DNA of 64,000 nucleotides from Thermoleophilia bacterium SCSIO 60948 (lineage in GTDB: Bacteria; Actinomycetota; Thermoleophilia; Solirubrobacterales; 70-9), in NCBI GenBank assembly GCA_021496505.1, contig CP053031.1, positions 1,054,001 to 1,118,000 of the forward strand. The letters are read 5' to 3'. The stretch's first letter is position 1, and each line of letters starts with the position of its first letter. Shown piece after piece: positions 17,627 through 25,806 of the stretch. Position numbers and translations under genes: made by a program. A model generated the notes under the pieces. It worked only from the letters and a program-made list of their open reading frames with translations, ran no database searches and was not told the DNA's origin.

Positions 17627-18544
17627 GTCACGGCGCGGCTGCTCGCCATCCTCGCCACGATCGCCGCGACCGTCTGGGCTGCCGCATGCGCGGAGGCGCC
17701 AGCGCCCGAGCCCGAGCCGGTGGGGCCGCAGTCGGGTGGGACGCTCGAGGTGGTGGCGACCGGGGAGGGGGAGACGTTCGACCCGCTGCTCGCCGACGAC
17801 TTCGCCGAGCGGCTCGTCGCGCGCCAGGTCTCCGAACCGCTGCTCGCTCGTGCGCAGGAGCCGTTCGTTGCCGCGGGGTCTCGCGCAACCGCGGGGCTGG
17901 CGACCCGAGCCGCGCCCGCCGACGGCGCGACGGTCTGGCGGGTCAGCCTCCGTTCCGGGGTCCGCTTCCAGGACGGGTCGCGCCTCGATGCCGCCGCGGT
18001 GCTCGCCAACGCCGATCGCTGGCAGGCGCTCGGCGCACCCCAGGTCGCCGGTCTGCTCGGCACCGACTCGCCGAAGCCCGGCCTCGTGCGCTTCATCCTC
18101 GCCGCCCCGGACCGCGGGTTCGGCGCCGCGCTCGCGGAGCCGCGCCTCGGGCTGGTCTCTCCGCGTGCGATCGAGGCCGACGGCACGCTCGCGGCCGGGA
18201 GCGCGTCGGGGTCGGGGGCGTTCGAGCTCGTCGGGGCGGACGGGGCGGCGATCGAGCTGCGCCGCTACGACGGCTGGTGGGGCACCTCGCTCGAGCTCGG
18301 CCCCGGTTTCGCGGCGCTGCTCGTCGAGCGGACCACGGCGGGGGAGGCGCTCGGCCGGCTGCGCCGCGGTGCGGCTCGCCTCGCGGGCGGTCTCGGCGCG
18401 CGGGAGATGAGGCTCGCCGCGCGCGATCCGCTGCTGATCCAGGTCGGCGACGGGGTCGTAGCCGAGCGCTCGTTGCGCGGACTCTCGGGGCCGCCGGAAG
18501 CGCCGGCCCTGTCGGGCGCCTGGTCCACCGACCTGACCGACTGA
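17627..18544 (+). CDS. Short family-5 solute-binding lipoprotein with a non-standard start codon
   Basis: About 305 aa. The body (GGTLEVVATGEGETFDPLL, WRVSLRSGVRFQDGSRLDAAAVL) matches the N-terminal lobe of family-5 extracellular solute-binding proteins (oligopeptide/nickel type). It is much shorter than the usual 500 aa or more. In frame upstream of the first ordinary start (GTG 17720) lies a lipoprotein signal (R-LLAILATIAATVWAAAC) with lipobox AAAC. It is preceded by AGAGGAG and only GTC (17627), ACG (17630) or CTG (17639) codons. Either a rare start is used or one base is miscalled. No permease genes are near. Confidence 0.65.
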   Translation, partial: VTARLLAILATIAATVWAAACAEAPAPEPEPVGPQSGGTLEVVATGEGETFDPLLADDFAERLVARQVSEPLLARAQEPFVAAGSRATAGLATRAAPADGATVWRVSLRSGVRFQDGSRLDAAAVLANADRWQALGAPQVAGLLGTDSPKPGLVRFILAAPDRGFGAALAEPRLGLVSPRAIEADGTLAAGSASGSGAFELVGADGAAIELRRYDGWWGTSLELGPGFAALLVERTTAGEALGRLRRGAARLAGGLGAREMRLAARDPLLIQVGDGVVAERSLRGLSGPPEAPALSGAWSTDLTD

Positions 18545-18569
18545 GTCAGCGGGCGGGTCAGCGAGTGAG

Positions 18570-18655
<86 letters not shown>

Positions 18656-18700
18656 CTGAGGGACGCAGGAGTGTATCCGTCCGAGAGGGTGGCTAGGCTA

Positions 18701-18714
18701 CGAACACTTGTTCG
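18701..18714. promoter_or_regulatory. LexA (SOS) box upstream of lexA
   Basis: CGAACACTTGTTCG, with perfect 6-bp arms CGAACA/TGTTCG. It matches the actinobacterial/Gram-positive LexA consensus. It ends 16 bp before the lexA GTG, so it should mediate autorepression. A second box with identical arms lies at 29579. Confidence 0.93.
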
Positions 18715-18730
18715 ACCGAGGAGACCCAAG

Positions 18731-19336
18731 GTGGACCTGACCAAGCGACAGCAGGAGATCTTCGAGTTCATCGGCCGCTACGCCGAGCGCAACGGGTACC
18801 CCCCGACCGTGCGCGAGATCGGCAAGGCGGTCGGACTCCACTCCTCATCCACGGTGCACGCGCACCTGGCGAACCTCGAGCGCGCCGGTGTCATCCGCCG
18901 CGACCCGACCAAACCGCGCGCTCTCGAGCTGCTCGTCGGCGGCGCCAAGCGGGTGGTCGGCGGCGCGTTGCCGCTGGTCGGCCAGGTCGCCGCCGGCGCG
19001 CCGATCCTCGCCGAGGAGAACATCGAGGACTACCTCGAGGTGCCGGACGTGATCGGCGGCGAGGAGGGCGACTACATCCTGCGGATCAAGGGCGACTCGA
19101 TGCAGGGCGCCGGGATCCTCGACGGCGACTACGTCGTCGTCCGGCCGGCCGACGACGCGACGGACGGCGAGGTCGTCGTCGCGCTGATCGACGACGAGGC
19201 GACCTGCAAGCGCTTCTTCCGTACGGCCGACGAGATCAGGCTGGAGTCCGAGAACCCGGAGTACGAGCCGATCGTGGTCCGTGAGCTCCGGCTGCTCGGC
19301 AAGGTGACGGGGGTCTTCAGGAGGTTGAACCCATGA
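18731..19336 (+). CDS. lexA: SOS repressor LexA
   Basis: 201 aa, GTG start. The N-terminal winged helix (TKRQQEIFEFIGRYAERNGYPPTVREI..LHSSSTVHAHLANLE) binds SOS boxes. The autocleavage site is the Ala-Gly in VAAGAPILAEENIED. The S24 protease dyad is Ser in KGDSMQGAGI and Lys in DDEATCKRFF. RecA-stimulated self-cleavage derepresses SOS genes. The start is fixed by family length. The 3' end overlaps the next gene (ATGA). Confidence 0.97.
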   Translation: MDLTKRQQEIFEFIGRYAERNGYPPTVREIGKAVGLHSSSTVHAHLANLERAGVIRRDPTKPRALELLVGGAKRVVGGALPLVGQVAAGAPILAEENIEDYLEVPDVIGGEEGDYILRIKGDSMQGAGILDGDYVVVRPADDATDGEVVVALIDDEATCKRFFRTADEIRLESENPEYEPIVVRELRLLGKVTGVFRRLNP

Positions 19337-19554
19337 CGAGCTTCATGACCACCACGACCGGTGCCGCGCGCTCCTCACGCTCACGGCGGCGCGGAGCCGC
19401 GGCCGGACGGCCGCGCGGGGGCGAGAGCCTGGCGCGGCGGATCGAGCGCACCTGGCGGACGTTGGGAGAGCGCGGCGAGGCCCAGTGCCCCGTATGCGGA
19501 GGCGGGATGGGCGCCGAGGGTGACTGCGGCGGTTGCGGAGCGCGGCTCGGCTGA
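19333..19554 (+). CDS. Small zinc-ribbon protein coupled to lexA
   Basis: 73 aa. A basic, Ser/Arg-rich N-terminus (ARSSRSRRRGAAAGR) is followed by a helix and a C-terminal four-cysteine ribbon: CPVCGGGM then CGGCGARL. The ATG overlaps the lexA stop (ATGA), so it is translated with lexA and should share its SOS control. Function unknown; a nucleic-acid binder is plausible from the basic N-terminus. RNase P RNA follows. Confidence 0.72.
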   Translation: MTSFMTTTTGAARSSRSRRRGAAAGRPRGGESLARRIERTWRTLGERGEAQCPVCGGGMGAEGDCGGCGARLG

Positions 19555-19579
19555 GTCCGCCGGCTCTATGCTCGGTCGC

Positions 19580-19952
19580 GCTCGCAGTCGGCCGTGCAGT
19601 CGCGGGAGGTGACTCTCGAGGAAAGTCCGGACACCGCAGGGCAGGGCGGTGGGTAACTCCCACCCGGGGCGACCCGCGGGATCAGTGCCACAGAAAACAC
19701 ACCGCCGATGGCGCGGCGAGCCTTCGGGCTCACGCGCACAGGCAAGGTTGAAAAGGTGCGGTAAGAGCGCACCGGCGTCGTGGTGACACGGCGGCCAGGT
19801 AAACCCCGCCCGGTGCAAGGTCAAGCAGGATCGATGAGCCGACCCGGTGAGATCCAGGTGGACCGCAGGAGCCGCGAGGCCCCGGAGGGCTCAGGCCCTC
19901 CGAGACGGATGACTGCACCAGACAGAATCCGGCTTACAGGCCGGCTGCGAGC
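19580..19952 (+). ncRNA. rnpB: RNase P RNA (bacterial type A)
   Basis: The universally conserved elements appear in order: GAGGAAAGTCCGGAC (19618 region), ACAGAAAACA, the GGTTGAAAAGGTGCGGTAAGAGCGCACCG block, GGTAAACCCC, and AGACAGAATCCGGCTTACAGGCC near the 3' end. The termini form P1 (CTCGCAGTCGG at 19581 pairing with CCGGCTGCGAG ending 19951, with a G-U). The RNA is the catalytic subunit that trims tRNA 5' leaders. Exact ends are approximate by a few bases. Confidence 0.96.
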
Positions 19953-19979
19953 CTTCTCACCCGCGCCGCGACGGTCGCC

Positions 19980-20552
19980 TCAGGCGGCCGCGGCGGCGGG
20001 GAGGACGGTCGGGTCGGTCTGATCGAGCGGCAGGGCGGCGGCGTTGGAGATCAGCGACTCGAACTCACACAACGCGAGCTGGGAGATCGCCTCGAGGATC
20101 GCCTCGTCACTCCAGCCGATCTCTCGCGCCTCCTCGACGAGGTGTGTCTTCGGACGTCCCTCGCCGCGCAGCAGCGTGCCGAGCAGGGTCAGCAGCGTGT
20201 CCTCGCGCTCGTCGCCGGAGCTGAAGTTCCGCGCCTTGGAGATCTCGTCGAGCCCGAGCCCGGACGCGAGCGCCGAGCGGCCGTGGTGGGCGATCGAGTA
20301 GTTGTCCGAGCGGTACTCGGCGACCGCCAGGGCGATCCGCTCGCGCGTCTGGTCGGGCAGGACCCCGGCGCGCAGCTCGCTGCGCATCCGGGCGTAGGCG
20401 CGTAGCGCGGGCGCCGACCCGGCGAGGGCGCCGATGAACTTCGAGATCGATGCGCCGGCGGTCTGGATCCCCTTCAGGATCTTGACGCTGCCCTCGGGAG
20501 CGGTGAGTTCGTCGTGGATGTGGAACCGGCTCATGTCGGTCTTGACAGTCAT
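19980..20552 (-). CDS. Carboxymuconolactone decarboxylase/AhpD-like protein without the CxxC motif
   Basis: 190 aa. The helical AhpD-like core is visible (LPDQTRERIALAVAEYRSDNYSIAHHGRSALASGLGLDEI, then LLGTLLRGEGRP, WSDEAILEAISQLALCEFES). In redox-active members the segment reads CxxC-xxH; here it is SDNYSIAHH, with both cysteines absent but the His kept. So peroxidase activity through a Cys pair is unlikely. An inverted-repeat region lies upstream. Divergent from glnA. Confidence 0.8.
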   Translation of the reverse strand: MTVKTDMSRFHIHDELTAPEGSVKILKGIQTAGASISKFIGALAGSAPALRAYARMRSELRAGVLPDQTRERIALAVAEYRSDNYSIAHHGRSALASGLGLDEISKARNFSSGDEREDTLLTLLGTLLRGEGRPKTHLVEEAREIGWSDEAILEAISQLALCEFESLISNAAALPLDQTDPTVLPAAAAA

Positions 20553-20597
20553 CTGGGAGGCCTCGTGGTCGTGGGGGGAGGACTTAGACGCGTTGTT

Positions 20598-20644
20598 TAA
20601 GCGACTTTTACTTCACTTCCAGCAGGTCGCTTACCTTGAGTAAG
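20598..20644. promoter_or_regulatory. Overlapping inverted repeats between the AhpD-like gene and glnA
   Basis: TAAGCGAC (20598-20605) is repeated as GTCGCTTA (20626-20633), 20 bp apart. A second repeat, CTTAC-CTTGA-GTAAG (20630-20644), overlaps the right arm. The block is AT-richer than its surroundings and lies 46-92 bp upstream of the AhpD-like start. It may be a repressor operator for that gene; control of glnA (start 20731) is less likely by distance. Confidence 0.4.
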
Positions 20645-20730
20645 GACTATACCCGGATTCCGGCTCTCAAGCAGCCCGCGCGCCCGCGGGCTCGCCCCCG
20701 CGATCGGCCCGCGGGTATCGTCCCGTCGCC

Positions 20731-22089
20731 ATGGCCGACGAAGCACTCGCCACCGAGACCGCCGAGGATGTGCTCCGGGTCGTGCGCGACCGCGACGTCC
20801 GCTTCATCCGGCTCTGGTTCACGGACGTTCTCGGACAACTGAAGAGCTTCTCGGTCAACTCCGAGGAGCTCGAGGATGCCTTCGAGGGCGGCATGGGCTT
20901 CGACGGGTCCTCGATCACGGGCTTCAACCCGATCGAGGAATCGGACATGATCGCGATGCCCGATCCGACGACCTTCGCGATCCTGCCGTGGCGACCCGAG
21001 GAGAACGCGACGGCGCGGATGTTCTGCGACGTCCAGGTGCCCGGCGGTCAGGCCTACGAGGGAGACCCGCGCTGGATCCTCCGGCGCGCCCTCGAGCGCG
21101 CAGAGCGGATGGGCTTCGACGCTTTCAACGTCGGCCCCGAGCTCGAGTTCTTCTATTTCAAGAGCGCCAGGCCCAAGAAGGGGGTCCCGAAGGTCCTCGA
21201 CGAGGGTGGCTACTTCGACCTGACCACGCTCGACGCCGGCTCCGACGTGCGCCGCGAGACGGTGCTCGCGCTCGAGCGCCTCGGGATCCACGTCGAGTAC
21301 ACGCACCACGAGGTCGGGCCCTCGCAGCACGAGGTCGACATGCGCTACAAGGACGCGCTGCACATGGCCGACGACTGCATGACCTACCGCATCGTCGTCA
21401 AGGAGTACGCGATGATGCACGGCTTCCACGCGACGTTCATGCCGAAGCCGCTGACCGACGAGAACGGCTCGGGAATGCACGTCCACCAGTCGCTCTCGAA
21501 GGGTGGCAAGAACGCGTTCTACGACGCCGAGGACCCGTTCTTCCTCTCGGACACGGCGAAGTCGTTCATCGCCGGCCAGCTGCGCCACGCGCGCGAGATC
21601 GCGCCGCTCTTCGCGCAGTGGGTCAACTCCTACAAGCGCCTCGTCCCCGGATATGAGGCCCCGACCTATCTCGCCTGGTCGCGCAGAAACCGCTCGGCGC
21701 TGATCCGGGTGCCGCTCTACCACCCGGGCAAGGAGAGTGCCACGCGAGCGGAGCTGCGCTGCCCCGATCCGGCTTCGAACCCCTATCTGTGCTTCGCCGG
21801 GATGCTCCATGCCGGCCTCGAGGGAATCGAGAAGGGCTACGAGCTGCCCGAGCCGATGGAGCAGAACCTCTACCACCTGACCCCGGAGGAGCGCGCCCAA
21901 CGCGGGATCGAGCAGCTCCCCGAGACGCTGGGAGAGGCGATCGAGATCGCCGCCGAGTCCGAGCTGATGCTCCGCGTCCTCGGCGAGCACACCTTCAAGC
22001 GCTTCATCGAGATCAAGCGCGAGGAGTGGGAGGCCTACCGCGTCCAGGTCACCCCTTGGGAGATCGAGCGCTTCCTGCCGATCCTCTGA
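20731..22089 (+). CDS. glnA: Glutamine synthetase type I
   Basis: 452 aa, the length of GSI-alpha enzymes. Conserved blocks are present: GFDGSSITGF, VGPELEFFYFK, the Glu metal ligands in YTHHEVGPSQHEVDMRY, the His-rich NGSGMHVHQSL, and NRSALIRVP for ATP/glutamate. It ligates ammonium to glutamate in the cytoplasm using ATP. ATG at 20731. A short GC hairpin follows the stop. A DUF1800 gene follows after 74 bp. Confidence 0.96.
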   Translation: MADEALATETAEDVLRVVRDRDVRFIRLWFTDVLGQLKSFSVNSEELEDAFEGGMGFDGSSITGFNPIEESDMIAMPDPTTFAILPWRPEENATARMFCDVQVPGGQAYEGDPRWILRRALERAERMGFDAFNVGPELEFFYFKSARPKKGVPKVLDEGGYFDLTTLDAGSDVRRETVLALERLGIHVEYTHHEVGPSQHEVDMRYKDALHMADDCMTYRIVVKEYAMMHGFHATFMPKPLTDENGSGMHVHQSLSKGGKNAFYDAEDPFFLSDTAKSFIAGQLRHAREIAPLFAQWVNSYKRLVPGYEAPTYLAWSRRNRSALIRVPLYHPGKESATRAELRCPDPASNPYLCFAGMLHAGLEGIEKGYELPEPMEQNLYHLTPEERAQRGIEQLPETLGEAIEIAAESELMLRVLGEHTFKRFIEIKREEWEAYRVQVTPWEIERFLPIL

Positions 22090-22100
22090 TCCGGGGAGCC

Positions 22101-22117
22101 CGGGCCTAGGAGGCCCG
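22101..22117 (+). terminator. Short hairpin after glnA
   Basis: CGGGCCT-AGG-AGGCCCG forms a 7-bp GC stem with a 3-nt loop, starting 11 bp after the glnA stop. There is no T-tract, as is common in high-GC actinobacteria, so this is a possible rather than certain terminator. Confidence 0.45.
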
Positions 22118-22132
22118 TCCAGGATCGATCAA

Positions 22133-22144
22133 GCAAACGCTTGC
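22133..22144. promoter_or_regulatory. LacI-type operator-like palindrome
   Basis: GCAA-ACGC-TTGC has GCAA/TTGC arms around a central CG, the geometry of LacI/PurR-family operators. It ends 19 bp before the GTG start of the DUF1800 gene. No LacI-family regulator is in the window, so the assignment rests only on shape. Confidence 0.3.
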
Positions 22145-22163
22145 GCGTGCCGATGAGGGCGGC

Positions 22164-23507
22164 GTGGGGGTGGTGCCCAGCTACGCAGGTCCCTTCGGCC
22201 GCGCACAGGCCGAGCGACTGATCTGGCGCGCCGGGTTCGGTCCCAAGCCCGGCCAGCTCGACCGGCTCGCGGCGAAGGGGATGCGAGGCGCCGTGCTCTC
22301 GCTGACTCGCCCGTCGGGTGAGGCCAAGCTCTCCGGCCCGCGTCCGGTCGACAGCGACGGCAATCCGCTGGCGCCGAAGGACGTCTGGGGGCACGACCAC
22401 GTCTGGTGGCTCGACCGGATGGTCCGCTCGAGCCAGAGCCTGGTCGAGCGGATGGCGCTCAACTGGCACGACTGGTTCGCGACGGGCGACCAGGCGCCGA
22501 AGATGATGATCGCCCAGTCGAACCTGTTCCGAGCCAAGGCGCTCGGTCCGTTCGACGGGCTGCTGCTCGGCGTCACGAAGGACAAGGCGATGCTCGCGTG
22601 GCTCTCCGGGCTGTGGAACACGCGGTGGGAGCCGAACGAGAACTACGCCCGCGAGCTGATGGAGCTGTTCACCCTCGGCGTCAGCGACGGGAGCGGCTAT
22701 CCCTACTCCGAGGACGACGTCCGCGAGCTCGCGCGCGCCCTGACCGGGTGGCAGGCCGACTGGTCCGACGGGATCGGCCTCCACAACTATCGCTACGAGC
22801 GCGAGGCGCATGACGGCGGCTCGAAGACGGTGTTCGGCAGGACCGGGCGCTTCGACTGGAAGGACGCGTGCCGGCTCTGCCTCGAGCACGAGGCCCACGC
22901 GCCGTTCCTCGTCGACAAGCTCTGGAGCTACTTCATCCCCGAGCCGCCCGATGCCGCGACCCGCGACGGCCTCGTCGCGATCTACCGCAACGGCTACCGG
23001 ATCCGGCCGCTCGTCGAGGCGATCCTCCAGCACCCGCGCTTTTATGAGGGCCCGCGGCTGGTCAAGCCGCCGGTCGTGCATACGGCGGGGCTGCTCCGCG
23101 CCCGCGATCTGCCGGTCAGGACCGATGCCTGGCACTGGATCAACGAGCTCGGCGGACAGCGGCTCTTCCGGCCGCCGAACGTCGCCGGCTGGGACGAGGA
23201 GCGCTGGCTCGACACATCCACCTTCCGCGGCCGCTGGTTCGCCGCCAACGAGATAGCGAGGCGCGACGTGATCGACTGGGACGAGGGCTATCCGAAGACC
23301 GAGACGGCGGCCGAGGGCGTCGACAAGGCACTTCGCTACTGGGGCGACCCGTCGCTCAGCTCCGGCGGGCGCGCCGTTCTAGAGCAGTACGCGCGGCGGG
23401 TCGAATCGATGGCCGTCGAGGACTGGCAGCGAAGCGCCTTCCGCGCGACGCGCCAGAACGCGCTCCGGATGCTGATCGCGACGAGCCCGGACATGCAGGC
23501 GATCTGA
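22164..23507 (+). CDS. DUF1800 family protein
   Basis: 447 aa. DUF1800 landmarks are present: LIWRAGFGPKPGQLDRL near the start, VERMALNWHDWFATG, ENYARELMELFTLGV, ALTGWQADW, and FRPPNVAGWDE near the end. The family is of unknown function and is very often encoded next to DUF1501, as here: the next ATG overlaps this stop (TGATG). GTG at 22164 is the chosen start; GTG 22170 or 22173 are alternatives. No signal peptide is obvious. Confidence 0.88.
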   Translation: MGVVPSYAGPFGRAQAERLIWRAGFGPKPGQLDRLAAKGMRGAVLSLTRPSGEAKLSGPRPVDSDGNPLAPKDVWGHDHVWWLDRMVRSSQSLVERMALNWHDWFATGDQAPKMMIAQSNLFRAKALGPFDGLLLGVTKDKAMLAWLSGLWNTRWEPNENYARELMELFTLGVSDGSGYPYSEDDVRELARALTGWQADWSDGIGLHNYRYEREAHDGGSKTVFGRTGRFDWKDACRLCLEHEAHAPFLVDKLWSYFIPEPPDAATRDGLVAIYRNGYRIRPLVEAILQHPRFYEGPRLVKPPVVHTAGLLRARDLPVRTDAWHWINELGGQRLFRPPNVAGWDEERWLDTSTFRGRWFAANEIARRDVIDWDEGYPKTETAAEGVDKALRYWGDPSLSSGGRAVLEQYARRVESMAVEDWQRSAFRATRQNALRMLIATSPDMQAI

Positions 23508-24859
23508 TGGCGCACCACTGCAAGGAATTCAGCCGCTCGCACCTGCTCCGCGGCGCGGCCGCCGAGGCGGGGCGCGGGCTGCCGCAGATCGAGTCGGGGA
23601 TGCCGCTTCCGGCCGGGACGGGACTGAGCCGGCGCTCGTTCCTGTGGCGTTCGGGGGCCGTCGCGTTGTCGGTCTACGGCGCTTCGAAGCTCGGCTTCGG
23701 CGCACTCGAGGAGGGGATCGTCGAGGCGGCCGCGGCGCCCGACTCGCCCGTCCTCGTGACGATCTTCCTCGACGGCGGCGCCGATTCGCTGTCGATCCTC
23801 GCCCCGACCGAAGACCGCCGCTACCACGAGCTTCGTGGCCGGCTCGCGGTCCCCCGAGGTGCCGGCACGCAGTTCACGGAGGATTCGCGGCTTCGCTGGG
23901 CGCCTTCGGCGGCCGCGATGGGCCGTATGCACGAGGCCGGCAAGGTCACGGTCTTCCCGGGGATCGGCTACTCCTCGCCGGATCAGTCGCACTTCACCTC
24001 GCGCCACTACTGGGAGGTCGGCGAGCTCGACCACGGCGCGAAGACGGGCTGGATGGGGCGGATGCTCGACGTCGTGGGAAGCGACACGAACCCGCTCCAG
24101 GGTCTGTCGCTCGACGGTTGGCTCTCGCCGGCCCTCGCGACGGCGAACCACCCGGTCGCGGCGGTCGACGGCACGAAGTACGACTTCTGGACCCAGGGTG
24201 TGTGGAACGAGCACGAGGACCCGATGTTCGACGCCGTCGGCGCGCTCGGGCGCGCCGCGATGGGCGGCGATCCGGGCCTCGCGACGGCCGGGGTCACGGC
24301 GGAGAGGGCCGCGAACCTGCGCCGCGACCTGCGCCAGTTCACGGCCGATGAAAGCGGCGTCAGCTATCCCGACGACGATTTCGCCGAGCGTCTCAGCGGG
24401 CTCGCGAGCATGCTCGACAAGGGTCTGCCGATCCGCTGCGCGTCGATCTCCGCGCCCGGGGGCTACGACACCCACGACTCGCAGGCCGACAGCTTCGACC
24501 GCGACATCAAGCTGACGTTCGACTCGATCGCCGCGTTCCAGGCCGATCTCGAGGCGCGCGGGATCGCCGACCGGGTCATGACCCTCGTCTGGTCGGAGTT
24601 CGGCCGCCGGCCGGAGGCCTATGGCAGCGGCACGGACCACGGCGCCGCGGGCAGCGCCTTCCTCGTCGGCTCGCGGGCCAAGGGGACGATGGTCGGCGAG
24701 TTCCCGGGGCTCGACCGCCTCGATGAGGACGACAACCTGCGCAGCACCTCCGACTTCCGGGCGATGTACTGCTCCCTGCTCGAGCAGTGGTTCGATGTCG
24801 ACGCCGGCGCGGTCATCCCGGGGGCGAGCGGGTTCGACCGACCGACGCTGATCTCGTGA
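23507..24859 (+). CDS. DUF1501 family protein with Tat-type signal
   Basis: 450 aa. A twin-arginine motif (LSRRSFLWRSGAVAL, about residues 42-56) suggests Tat export. The body carries DUF1501 landmarks: LVTIFLDGGADSLSIL, the DQSHFTSRHYWEVGEL block, GGYDTHDSQAD, and VWSEFGRRPEAYGSGTDHG. The His and Asp residues resemble a sulfatase/alkaline-phosphatase-like metal site, but no reaction is established. It is coupled on both sides: ATG in the DUF1800 stop and its own stop overlapping the cupredoxin gene (GTGA). Confidence 0.88.
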   Translation: MAHHCKEFSRSHLLRGAAAEAGRGLPQIESGMPLPAGTGLSRRSFLWRSGAVALSVYGASKLGFGALEEGIVEAAAAPDSPVLVTIFLDGGADSLSILAPTEDRRYHELRGRLAVPRGAGTQFTEDSRLRWAPSAAAMGRMHEAGKVTVFPGIGYSSPDQSHFTSRHYWEVGELDHGAKTGWMGRMLDVVGSDTNPLQGLSLDGWLSPALATANHPVAAVDGTKYDFWTQGVWNEHEDPMFDAVGALGRAAMGGDPGLATAGVTAERAANLRRDLRQFTADESGVSYPDDDFAERLSGLASMLDKGLPIRCASISAPGGYDTHDSQADSFDRDIKLTFDSIAAFQADLEARGIADRVMTLVWSEFGRRPEAYGSGTDHGAAGSAFLVGSRAKGTMVGEFPGLDRLDEDDNLRSTSDFRAMYCSLLEQWFDVDAGAVIPGASGFDRPTLIS

Positions 24860-25257
24860 GTCGCCACGGCCGCCAACGGTGGCGAGCGGCGATCCTCGCT
24901 CCGGTACTCGCGCTCTGCGTGCTCGGCTCGCTCGCGCCGACCGCCGGGGCGGGAGGCTCGCGGCCCTCGAACCTCGGCGTCACCGGTGACGAGTTCTCAC
25001 TCGTCTTCTCGCGACCCGTCGTCAAGCCCGGCCCGTCACTGGTCCAGTTCCAAAACGCCGGCGAGGATGAGCACGACCTCGTCTGGAAGCGCGTCCCGGG
25101 CGACCATCCCAAGCGCGCGATCGGGCCGGTCGCGCCGGGCGAGGTCTCCGAGCGAACGCCGACGCGGTTCCGCGCCGGCGCGCAGTACCGCTTCTGGTGC
25201 ACGCTCGCCGACCACCGCGAGCGCGGGATGCGCGCGACCCTGCGCGTCCGCCGATGA
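24856..25257 (+). CDS. Secreted cupredoxin-like (blue copper) protein
   Basis: 133 aa, GTG start overlapping the DUF1501 stop. A signal peptide (residues 1-33, ending PTAGAGG) precedes a single cupredoxin domain. Probable type-1 copper ligands are His in GEDEHDLVWKR and Cys, His and Met in FWCTLADHRERGM. The order H...C-x4-H-x4-M is that of plastocyanin-like proteins. Its operon with DUF1800-DUF1501 suggests the copper protein serves that pair. Confidence 0.8.
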   Translation: MSRHGRQRWRAAILAPVLALCVLGSLAPTAGAGGSRPSNLGVTGDEFSLVFSRPVVKPGPSLVQFQNAGEDEHDLVWKRVPGDHPKRAIGPVAPGEVSERTPTRFRAGAQYRFWCTLADHRERGMRATLRVRR

Positions 25258-25323
25258 GGCCTGCTTAGATGCCGCGCGCTGCGCTCCGCAGCGCTGACAC
25301 GAACTGGGGGAAGGACCCTTCTG

Positions 25324-25710
25324 ATGCAGTCACTGAAGACTCGCGCCGGCGCCGCCGCGCTCGCCGCGCTCACCGCCGCGGCGATCGCCGTCGCGCCCGC
25401 CGATGCGGGCACCGCCGCCGGGGGCAAGCTCACGATCCAGGTCAACGAGGCCGGATCGAAGATCGGCGGCAAGATGACCTCGAACAAGGCCAGCTGCGAG
25501 CGCAACCGCAGGGTGAAGCTCTTCTTCGGTGAGATGGGTGCGTTCAGGCCCGTGGCGATGGACCAGACCAACGAGGACGGGCGCTGGTCGATCGGTGGTC
25601 CCGATGGATCGATTCCTTCCGGCAGGTACTACGCCAAGGCCACGCGGAAGGACGGCTGCAAGGTCGTCAAGTCGGAGCGGATCTCCTACGAGGGCGGCCC
25701 GGTCCGTTAG
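25324..25710 (+). CDS. Small secreted protein of unknown function
   Basis: 128 aa. A signal peptide (residues 1-28, ending PADAGTAA) precedes a domain with two widely spaced Cys (KASCERNRRVKLFF and KDGCKVVKSERI). The pattern of alternating strands with NEDGRWSIGG and SGRYYAKA resembles the Ig-like fold of carboxypeptidase-regulatory or Cna-B-like domains. The ribosome site GGGGGAAGGA precedes the ATG. 66 bp after the cupredoxin gene. Confidence 0.7.
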   Translation: MQSLKTRAGAAALAALTAAAIAVAPADAGTAAGGKLTIQVNEAGSKIGGKMTSNKASCERNRRVKLFFGEMGAFRPVAMDQTNEDGRWSIGGPDGSIPSGRYYAKATRKDGCKVVKSERISYEGGPVR

Positions 25711-25739
25711 GTCGCATTCTTGAGCAAGCGTGCTGGGCT

Positions 25740-25789
25740 CCCGTGGCTCCCACGGGCGCCCGGCACGCCGCGCTCGGGATCCCGAGCGC
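25740..25789. other. Two strong hairpins in the 25.7-25.88 kb intergenic region
   Basis: CCCGTGG-CTC-CCACGGG (25740-25756) and the perfect palindrome GCGCTCGGGATCCCGAGCGC (25770-25789) lie after the stop at 25710. They may terminate the upstream transcript. Alternatively they may form the 5' part of the structured leader that continues at 25807. Confidence 0.5.
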
Positions 25790-25806
25790 CGTCGCTAGCC
25801 TGAAGA

